Positions 1-5,176 of a stretch of 5,394 bases of DNA are shown here, piece after piece (within the stretch, counting starts at the first letter, position 1; every line of letters begins with the position of its first letter). The stretch comes from Acidimicrobiaceae bacterium (GTDB lineage Bacteria > Actinomycetota > Acidimicrobiia > Acidimicrobiales > Acidimicrobiaceae). Under the pieces are notes generated by a model. The model made no database searches. It saw nothing but the letters and a program-made list of their open reading frames with translations, and had not been told where the DNA came from. Where the stretch lies: contig JABEUP010000142.1 in assembly GCA_013044365.1 (NCBI GenBank), forward strand, positions 1 to 5,394. The letters run 5' to 3'. The position numbers were made by a program, and so were the translations under genes.

Positions 1-70
1 ATATAAGGAAAGCGTCTTGGTGTGCATGTACCTGTGATCAGGCAAGAGAATCTAATTCAATTTGGCGTGG

Positions 71-76
71 TAGGAT
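71..76 (+). promoter_or_regulatory. Candidate -10 box (TAGGAT) of the zinc ribbon gene
   Basis: TAGGAT matches the actinobacterial housekeeping -10 form TAGRRT. It abuts the CIRCE operator, so transcription would start at about 82-85, inside the operator, which is the usual geometry for HrcA repression. No convincing -35 hexamer lies 16-19 bases upstream. The same hexamer precedes both other plus-strand genes in this window, which raises its credibility a little. The start site is inferred. Confidence 0.35.
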
Positions 77-102
77 TAGCACTCAGGATAGTAGAGTGCT
101 AA
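76..102 (+). promoter_or_regulatory. CIRCE element, HrcA repressor operator
   Basis: The sequence shows TTAGCACTC at 76-84, a 9-base spacer at 85-93, and GAGTGCTAA at 94-102. This is an exact match to the CIRCE consensus TTAGCACTC-N9-GAGTGCTAA, with all nine base pairs of the inverted repeat intact. CIRCE is the binding site of HrcA, the repressor of groES/groEL and, in many lineages, of dnaK operons. Here it ends 27 bases before the GTG start of the zinc ribbon gene and overlaps the probable transcription start. It therefore predicts that this gene is derepressed on heat or protein-folding stress. The hrcA gene itself is not in the window. Confidence 0.95.
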
Positions 103-118
103 CAGAACAAATAAGCGT

Positions 119-126
119 GGAGGAAG
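119..126 (+). promoter_or_regulatory. Shine-Dalgarno of the zinc ribbon gene
   Basis: GGAGGAAG lies just upstream of GTG at 130. The GGAGG core (119-123) is six bases from the start codon. This strong site fixes the GTG as the start, and it agrees with the family's usual N-terminus MPTYEY. Confidence 0.85.
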
Positions 127-129
127 TAG

Positions 130-327
130 GTGCCTACCTACGAATATATGTGCAAGAGATGCGAAAGACGGTTTGATGTCTTTCAATCGTTCTCAGAGGA
201 GCCGCTCACTACTTGTGACGTTTGTGGAGGCGAACTAAAAAAGGTTTTCGGTTCTGTAGGAATCATGTTCAAAGGTTCGGGTTTTTATAAAACTGATTCC
301 CGTCCCGCAGCGAGTTCAGAGTCCTAG
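130..327 (+). CDS. FmdB/Ruc-like zinc ribbon protein, predicted HrcA-regulated
   Basis: This 65-residue protein has the FmdB-family N-terminus MPTYEYMC and two CxxC knuckles, C8-C11 and C29-C32, that should bind one zinc ion. They are followed by the family hallmark GIMFKGSGFYKTDSR (residues about 44-58) and a very short tail rich in Ala and Ser. FmdB was named for a gene in a formamidase/amidase cluster. A better functional guide is the M. tuberculosis homologue Rv0991c (Ruc), described as an oxidation-activated chaperone co-regulated with hsp60 and hsp70. The CIRCE operator just upstream supports the same stress-chaperone role here. The Ruc-type C-terminal disordered tail is nearly absent, so equivalence to Ruc is not assured. 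The start is GTG with a strong GGAGG. The TAG stop overlaps the stop of the convergent PHP gene. Family assignment is firm; the chaperone function is inference. Confidence 0.93.
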   Translation: MPTYEYMCKRCERRFDVFQSFSEEPLTTCDVCGGELKKVFGSVGIMFKGSGFYKTDSRPAASSES

Positions 328-1034
328 TCAGATGTAGTTGGAACGACCTGCAAAGGCCAGGATTTAGGTGGGTCAAAATGTCGCCCATAGGGAATAGCCT
401 GTTTCATTGACTCCAGAAATGTCTTGGCAGAGGTAAACGACGGCATGACAGCTCCTGACGATCCAATCGCGGATGCAACATGGGAGTCCGACCCACCAAG
501 TAGCCCAATATTGTACTGGGCGGCTATTTCAGCCACCTTAGGATTCAATGAGGCTGATTTTGAATTGCAGAGCTCGATTGCATCTATCCATCCATTTTCA
601 ACCGAAGTCATAAGATCATCCAGGCCAACTGAAAACCGTTTCTTGTCAAGCGGATGGCAGAGATACACAACCCCACCCTGTTCTCGGATTGCGCGGGATG
701 CATCCCGAAGCCGCATTCCAGGAGGAAGTTTTTCGTTCAGAAAGAGCCCGATCACCTCGCCTTCCGCAACTCTTTGCTCCTGTCCGCAGATCACCCGCCG
801 ACCGAGCTGCTCCACTAGCAGAGGATATGCAGAAATGCTTTGATGATCCGTGACAAAGACATGAGTTAGCCCAGATCTGTGGAATTCTTCGACGTATTGA
901 GAAATCAAAGTACTGGAATCACCGGAAAAATAGGTGTGCGTGTGGCAATCGACTACGGCCACACCGCTTGTGATGTCAGGTCTTTCTACTCGCCATCCAA
1001 GAACAACCGACCCTGTGGCTGGATCAGGTTCCAC
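324..1034 (-). CDS. PHP-domain metal-dependent phosphoesterase
   Basis: About 236 residues from the GTG at 1034. The PHP (polymerase and histidinol phosphatase) metal site is visible in order: DCHTHT (H31, H33), VTDH (H64), GQE (E86), YLCHP (H127), IELCN, and GGSDSH (D183, H185). All the main histidine and acidic ligands are present, so the enzyme is probably an active di- or trinuclear metal phosphoesterase. The substrate cannot be read from the sequence. It could act on nucleotides, oligonucleotides or sugar phosphates; TrpH/YciV-type nucleases and CehA/McbA-type proteins are relatives to compare. About 25 residues precede the usual HxH start of the domain. It is the last gene of the tldD-tldE operon, overlapping the tldE 3' end, which implies coupled translation. 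The start is uncertain: GTG 1034 has GAGGGG (1045-1050) upstream, whereas TTG 1052 has no good ribosome site. Its TAG stop shares CTAG (324-327) with the zinc ribbon gene. Confidence 0.9.
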   Translation of the reverse strand: MEPDPATGSVVLGWRVERPDITSGVAVVDCHTHTYFSGDSSTLISQYVEEFHRSGLTHVFVTDHQSISAYPLLVEQLGRRVICGQEQRVAEGEVIGLFLNEKLPPGMRLRDASRAIREQGGVVYLCHPLDKKRFSVGLDDLMTSVENGWIDAIELCNSKSASLNPKVAEIAAQYNIGLLGGSDSHVASAIGSSGAVMPSFTSAKTFLESMKQAIPYGRHFDPPKSWPLQVVPTTSD

Positions 1035-2367
1035 TGACCGATATCCCCTCAACTACGAGACTCACGCCGGCGGCTATCGACGGGATCCAATCGACATCAT
1101 TACCAACCGCCACTACCTCCTGCAGAATTCTTTGAAGTGAGGACGCAATAGTGAATTCTTTTACCGGCCTGCCAAGCGATCCGGACCTTATGAGCAATCC
1201 CTCGGCGCCTACGGAGAAATCACCTGATATCGGGTTGACTCCAGAATGAACACCGCTGATGGATTGGACAAGTACACCATTATCGATCGATGTAATCAGT
1301 TCCGGCTGGTTCTTAAGCCCAGGGGAGAGGAAAAGTGCTCTGGCCCCAACTCCCGGGGTGGAGCTAAAGCCTCCCCGGACTGCTGAAGCTGTGGTTGAGA
1401 CCCCCGCGCGCCGCGCCGAGTACGTGTCATACAGGAACCCTTGTAATACCCCATTGGTTATGAGACTGGTACTTCTTGAAGGATAGCCTTCTGCATCGTA
1501 AATCGAGGCACCAAAAGCCGACGGATTGGTAGGATCGTCTACCAGGGAAATCACCCCAGATGCTACTTGCTCGTCCATACGTCCGGCGAACAGCGATCTT
1601 CCCTTAAGAACCATTTCTCCAGATAGTATTCCGGCGATGATTGCGAGCAGGGTTGTGGTGACCTGCGGATCGAACAGTACCGTCATCTTCGCCGATGCCG
1701 GTTTGCTTGCACCGAGGAGTCGAGTAGCGCGCATCGATGCATCGGATGCGGCTTTATCCGGATCAAGTTCAGAAAGGGTCCGGCCGACTGAGTAGCCACC
1801 GCCAGTCTGGGTCTCATCATTGTCAACGGCAATAGCATGAGCGGCAATGAAACTGAATGTTTGGCGATAATTGGCATGCATACCGGTATTGGTGAGTACA
1901 GCTGCGATGGAGCTGACGTCACCATAGTTTGCAGACTCGACGCTTTTTATTCTTTTGTCGAGGTTTTTCACCCTTGCTTCAAGATCCAACGCCAACGTTA
2001 CCTTTTCCTCTGTTGGATGCGATGCCAATTCGTCACGCCAAAGATCGAGATTTTTTGGGGAGAAGTTATCGGGTGAGCCAAGACCCAGATACTCATCTTC
2101 AGTTGCAAATGAAGCGTTATCCCGTGCTTCTGACAAGGCAAAATCGATGGCAGCTGGATCCAGCGTTCCGGCCCAGGCGAACCCCTGCCTATGGTTGTTT
2201 ATGACTCGAATCCCCACTCCGCTTGACTGTGATTTGGACAAATTTTCAATTGCGGCGTTGTAGACCCGTATGGATGTTTCCTCATCCCAGGCGACGAAGG
2301 CTTCAATCTGTTCACCTGGCTTTGCCTGGTTCACTATTTTTTCAGCGATTATCTCCAAGTCATCCAT
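1024..2367 (-). CDS. tldE: TldE/PmbA, non-catalytic subunit of the TldD-TldE peptidase
   Basis: This 447-residue protein has the TldE/PmbA layout: an N-terminal domain with a SSGVGIRVI...GFAWAG segment (residues about 48-67), a central KGRSLFAGRMDEQVAS segment (about 255-270), and the C-terminal signature SGVHSGVNPISGDFSVGAEG (about 371-390). It lacks the HExxxH zinc motif found in its partner, as expected for TldE. In E. coli, TldD and TldE form a cytoplasmic heterodimeric metallopeptidase. It degrades unfolded peptides, is needed to mature microcin B17, and was linked to CcdA antitoxin turnover. The length is normal. ATG at 2367 has GGAGG at 2376-2380, eight bases away, and overlaps the tldD stop by eight bases, pointing to translational coupling and equimolar synthesis. 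No RiPP cluster is visible, so a general peptide-turnover role is the default; the native substrate is unknown. Confidence 0.95.
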   Translation of the reverse strand: MDDLEIIAEKIVNQAKPGEQIEAFVAWDEETSIRVYNAAIENLSKSQSSGVGIRVINNHRQGFAWAGTLDPAAIDFALSEARDNASFATEDEYLGLGSPDNFSPKNLDLWRDELASHPTEEKVTLALDLEARVKNLDKRIKSVESANYGDVSSIAAVLTNTGMHANYRQTFSFIAAHAIAVDNDETQTGGGYSVGRTLSELDPDKAASDASMRATRLLGASKPASAKMTVLFDPQVTTTLLAIIAGILSGEMVLKGRSLFAGRMDEQVASGVISLVDDPTNPSAFGASIYDAEGYPSRSTSLITNGVLQGFLYDTYSARRAGVSTTASAVRGGFSSTPGVGARALFLSPGLKNQPELITSIDNGVLVQSISGVHSGVNPISGDFSVGAEGLLIRSGSLGRPVKEFTIASSLQRILQEVVAVGNDVDWIPSIAAGVSLVVEGISVSGT

Positions 2368-3751
2368 TAGCGGTTCCTCCGATAGTAACTCCGGTAATTC
2401 TTACTGTTGCCTGTCCGCAGCCGACCGGGACGCTTTGGCCGTCCTTGCCGCATGTGCCGGGAGTTATCGAAAAGTCATCAGCTACGGCATCGATGTTCTT
2501 GAGTACTTCCGGGCCATTACCTATGAGGTTGGCATCTCTAAGAGGTTCGGTTATCTCGCCGTTCTCTATTAGGTATGCCTCCGTCATTCCGAATACAAAA
2601 TCACCAGTGGCGGTATTGACCTGGCCACCTCCAAGACGTGCCACGTAGACTCCGTGTTTGGTATTTTCTATGATTGTCTCCGGCTTTTCATCCCCCTCGA
2701 GTAGGTAGGTATTTGTCATCCGCACCATGGGAAGGTGCTGGTAGCTTTGTCGCCGTCCATTGCCGCTTGACGATCTATTGGATTTTCTCGCCCTAAGCCC
2801 ATCCCACATGTAGTCTGTCAAAACACCATCTTTGATTAGGACGTTCCTTTGCGAGGGTTTGCCCTCGTCGTCAATTTGAGCCGAACCCCATTGCTTTCCC
2901 ACAGTTCCGTCATCTACCAGCGTTATAAGAGGCGACGCGACGAGTTCGCCGATTTTTCCTTTGTAGACCGACGAGTCCTTAATAATATGGTCTGCTTCAA
3001 GTCCGTGCCCGCAGGCCTCGTGAAAAAGTATTCCACCGGAACCTCCCTTTAGCACTACGGGAAGAGTGCCTGACGGTGCCGGTCGGGCAGAAAGCTTTCT
3101 AACCGCCCGCTCTGAAGCAAGTTTCGCGAGCTCTTCGATATCGATCTCGTTGAACATCTCGTATCCCATAGTGAAGGCCGCAGTTTCATAACCCGTCTGC
3201 ATTCCGGTATCCCCAAATGCCACTACAGATACAGAAATCCTGGTTCTAACCTGCTCATCGGTTGCAAAAATACCATCGGTGTTGGCAACAAGGATCTTTC
3301 GATAGGAGTCTCCAAACCCGGCCGAGACCTGCTTTATCGATCCTGATGACGACCGCGCAACCTGGTTCATATGTTCCAAAAGTTCGATCTTTTCTCTCTT
3401 GCCGATACTACTGGGTATCAAAATCTCATCTGGAAGCCTGTAGCTGACAGCTGAGTCAAGGACTATAGGTCTGGCATTTGAATCAGCTGAAAGTGCCACA
3501 CTTCTGGCAGCTTCGGCAGCAGCCAGAAGACCTGGTTCGCTTAGATCCGCGGTATGTGCAAACCCTGTCGTGTCGCCCACAACGACTCTGATCCCGGCAC
3601 CTTTTGAAATACCGGAACTCAACTCCTCAACTTTCCCATCGTCGAATGACGCAGAGGACGATTGTTTATCCTCGATGAATATTTCAGCGAATTCGCCGCC
3701 ACGGGAAACGGCTGAAGCCAAAACCTTATGTATTACCTCTGGTGAGATCAA
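2360..3751 (-). CDS. tldD: TldD, zinc metallopeptidase catalytic subunit
   Basis: 463 residues from the TTG at 3751. The catalytic motif is ILFHEACGHGLEAD, with H244, E245 and H249 forming HExxxH. The third zinc ligand is the Cys in PGTCGKDGQSVPVG (C434), as described for E. coli TldD. The N-terminal domain has EELSSG...GAGIRVVVGDTTGFAHT (residues about 42-67), the conserved start of the TldD fold. The protein is the active half of the TldD-TldE cytoplasmic peptidase encoded together with the next gene. I prefer TTG 3751 because AAGGAG (3757-3762) sits five bases upstream and the resulting N-terminus (ISPEVIHKVL) fits homologues. A GTG at 3787 would add 12 residues but has no ribosome site. 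It is the first gene of the minus-strand operon and diverges from the prenyl synthase. No truncation or missing key residue is seen. Confidence 0.96.
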   Translation of the reverse strand: MISPEVIHKVLASAVSRGGEFAEIFIEDKQSSSASFDDGKVEELSSGISKGAGIRVVVGDTTGFAHTADLSEPGLLAAAEAARSVALSADSNARPIVLDSAVSYRLPDEILIPSSIGKREKIELLEHMNQVARSSSGSIKQVSAGFGDSYRKILVANTDGIFATDEQVRTRISVSVVAFGDTGMQTGYETAAFTMGYEMFNEIDIEELAKLASERAVRKLSARPAPSGTLPVVLKGGSGGILFHEACGHGLEADHIIKDSSVYKGKIGELVASPLITLVDDGTVGKQWGSAQIDDEGKPSQRNVLIKDGVLTDYMWDGLRARKSNRSSSGNGRRQSYQHLPMVRMTNTYLLEGDEKPETIIENTKHGVYVARLGGGQVNTATGDFVFGMTEAYLIENGEITEPLRDANLIGNGPEVLKNIDAVADDFSITPGTCGKDGQSVPVGCGQATVRITGVTIGGTANG

Positions 3752-3756
3752 GTGCG

Positions 3757-3762
3757 CTCCTT
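3757..3762 (-). promoter_or_regulatory. Shine-Dalgarno deciding the tldD start
   Basis: On the minus strand AAGGAG precedes TTG 3751 by five bases (GCGCAC follows the AAGGA core). The upstream in-frame GTG 3787 lacks any purine-rich site. This favours the TTG start and the shorter N-terminus. Confidence 0.65.
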
Positions 3763-3864
3763 GTTCTGGATTTGCGAGCAACTCCACTCTATTGGATACG
3801 GATAATTAATTGAGAGCATGATCATTCGCAAACCTGGTCTACGAGGCGTGCTCCTTTCTAAATA

Positions 3865-3893
3865 TTCCAATTAGTAGCCGGGGACCGTAGGAT
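3865..3893 (+). promoter_or_regulatory. Candidate promoter of the prenyl synthase gene
   Basis: TTCCAA (3865-3870), a 17-base spacer, then TAGGAT (3888-3893). The -10 fits the actinobacterial TAGRRT form; the -35 is poor. It lies 75 bases before the preferred TTG start, in the 216-base region between the divergent tldD and prenyl synthase genes. No equally good minus-strand promoter for tldD was found: TTGCGA near 3825-3830 followed by AT-rich DNA around 3805 is the best, weak, candidate. Small AT-rich palindromes (AATTAATT and ATGATCAT near 3806-3825) also lie here, without known meaning. Confidence 0.35.
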
Positions 3894-3967
3894 GTATGGA
3901 GAATGCGGATTCAATGAGATGATCCCTGCAAATTTAATTGAATAGATTCGAGGGAGCTAGGCAATTC

Positions 3968-5053
3968 TTGACTGAAAACGTGGTTAGACAAAAAGTTCCC
4001 GACTCCCTGGATATTCTGGCAAAGAGAGTAGGGACCCGAATAGACGAACTTCTCAGCGCAGAGGTCGAAAGATGGAGTGCCCTCGATCCGGATCTTGGTG
4101 AACCGCTGACCTTTTTGAAGGAAATGGTTCTGGCGGGGGGGAAGCGGCTGCGTCCGGCCTTTGCCTATTGGTCCTACGTCGGAGCTGGCGGCGACCCGGG
4201 TCAAGACGAGATTCTGAATGCCGGCTGCGCATTGGAGTTGCTTCACTCATTCGCGATTATTCATGACGACATTATGGACGCATCACTCACTAGACGCGGA
4301 CAGGTTGCAATCCATAAAAGGTTCCAGGACAAACACGAGGGAATACTTTGGACCGGGGAGTCCAGAAGATTTGGTGAAGGCGTAGCCATTCTTCTTGGCG
4401 ATATGGCATTTGTTTACGCGGACAAGATGCTAATGGGGGCTTCCTTGGAGGCACAGGCCATTTTCAACGAGTTGAGACTTGAAGTAAATATCGGACAGTA
4501 TCTCGACCTTATAGGTACCGCCAACGGTCTGTCTCAGCCGAGAATTTCAATTAGCCAAGCGCGCAGAATCAGTCTTTATAAGTCGGGCAAATATACCGTG
4601 GAGAGGCCGCTTCATTTTGGAGTAGCCCTGCTCGGAAAGCTGGACAAATTTCAGGAGGCTCTATCAAACTATGGAATTCCTCTGGGTGAGGCCTTCCAGT
4701 TGCGCGATGACTTGTTGGGTAGTTTTGGAGATCATATGATTACCGGAAAACCGGTTGGCGAGGATTTGAGGGAAGGCAAACCCACGGTACTGGCAGCCAT
4801 TGCGATGGAAAGAGTGGGAGGTTCTGCGGCCGTATTCTTGACGAATCGATTTGGTGCCGAGGACTTATCCCCTGAAGAAATTGTCAGGTTCCAGGAGATA
4901 CTTACAGATACCGGCGCAAAAATGGAAGTCGAACTGCTGATTGATCGACTGTGCAATAGTGCAATTGAGGCGATCGGAAAATCGGGTCTTACACCGCAGG
5001 CCATAACCGAACTTGAAGAATTGGCAAATTTCGTCGCCAACAGGGATCTCTGA
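3968..5053 (+). CDS. Short-chain trans-prenyl diphosphate synthase (FPP/GGPP synthase type)
   Basis: About 361 residues from TTG 3968. It has every landmark of an all-trans polyprenyl synthetase: GGKRLRP (57-63, diphosphate binding), the first Asp-rich motif in IIHDDIMD (D100, D101, D104), GQYLDL (about 176-181), KSGKYT with K208, and the second Asp-rich region FQLRDDLLGSFGD (D247, D248) followed by TGKPVGEDLREGKPT. It condenses isopentenyl diphosphate onto allylic primers in the cytoplasm, feeding quinone, carotenoid or lipid-carrier synthesis. An aromatic residue (F95) five positions before the first motif, with no two-residue insertion in it, suggests a C15-C20 product. The RDDLLG.FGD second motif resembles actinobacterial IdsA-type GGPP synthases. 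The start is uncertain: TTG 3968 has AGGGAG 11 bases upstream, and TTG 3938 is also open but has no ribosome site. The product length is inference. Confidence 0.93.
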   Translation: MTENVVRQKVPDSLDILAKRVGTRIDELLSAEVERWSALDPDLGEPLTFLKEMVLAGGKRLRPAFAYWSYVGAGGDPGQDEILNAGCALELLHSFAIIHDDIMDASLTRRGQVAIHKRFQDKHEGILWTGESRRFGEGVAILLGDMAFVYADKMLMGASLEAQAIFNELRLEVNIGQYLDLIGTANGLSQPRISISQARRISLYKSGKYTVERPLHFGVALLGKLDKFQEALSNYGIPLGEAFQLRDDLLGSFGDHMITGKPVGEDLREGKPTVLAAIAMERVGGSAAVFLTNRFGAEDLSPEEIVRFQEILTDTGAKMEVELLIDRLCNSAIEAIGKSGLTPQAITELEELANFVANRDL

Positions 5054-5088
5054 CGCAAATCGGGTTCCGTCATCGTCTCGGGCGTCGC

Positions 5089-5119
5089 TTGAGCAGTTTC
5101 CCTCCGCCTGGGTTAGGAT
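5089..5119 (+). promoter_or_regulatory. Possible promoter of the 3'-end membrane gene
   Basis: TTGAGC (5089-5094), a 19-base spacer, then TAGGAT (5114-5119), about 58 bases before TTG 5177. The spacer is longer than ideal. The -10 is flanked by a short TGGG/CCCA repeat (5109-5112 and 5122-5125). No convincing hairpin-plus-T-run terminator separates this from the prenyl synthase stop, so read-through from that gene is also possible. Confidence 0.3.
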
Positions 5120-5141
5120 TGCCCATTAAATCTGGATGCGA

Positions 5142-5158
5142 TCTATTCAGCCAATAGA
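5142..5158 (+). repeat. Small inverted repeat upstream of the membrane gene
   Basis: TCTATT-CAGCC-AATAGA forms a perfect six-base stem with a five-base loop, ending eight bases before the AGGAG ribosome site (5166-5170). It could be a weak operator or an mRNA hairpin near the ribosome site. At this length and AT content it may also be chance. Confidence 0.25.
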
Positions 5159-5176
5159 ACTGGTTAGGAGAATATT

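Noticed and set aside
1..36. Possible tail of an upstream gene ending at TGA 34-36, or a minus-strand gene starting at ATG 27
   Set aside because: About a dozen codons or fewer are visible in either case, with no recognisable motif or good ribosome site.
424..843. Plus-strand open frame of 139 codons opposite the PHP gene
   Set aside because: It lies wholly antisense to a gene with clear PHP motifs, its translation is Ser/Pro/Arg-rich without recognisable domains, and it has no good ribosome site.
1929..2648. Several plus-strand open frames opposite tldE and the tldD/tldE junction
   Set aside because: They are antisense shadows of strongly conserved genes; overlapping frames compete with one another and none shows a family motif.
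3752..3787. Longer tldD start at GTG 3787
   Set aside because: It has no Shine-Dalgarno, and the extra 12 residues do not look like the family N-terminus; TTG 3751 has AAGGAG five bases upstream. It is not fully excluded.
324..3825. RiPP (microcin-like) biosynthetic cluster around tldD-tldE
   Set aside because: No cyclodehydratase, dehydrogenase, transporter or convincing precursor gene is present; tldDE is widespread outside such clusters.
3911..4250. Minus-strand frames opposite the start of the prenyl synthase, and another at 4732-5073
   Set aside because: They overlap conserved synthase coding sequence (GGKRLRP and the Asp-rich regions) and look like reverse-frame artefacts.
5054..5110. 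Terminator after the prenyl synthase (TGACG...CGTCA around the stop codon)
   Set aside because: The stem is only five base pairs with a 12-base loop and no T-run follows, so it does not support an intrinsic terminator.
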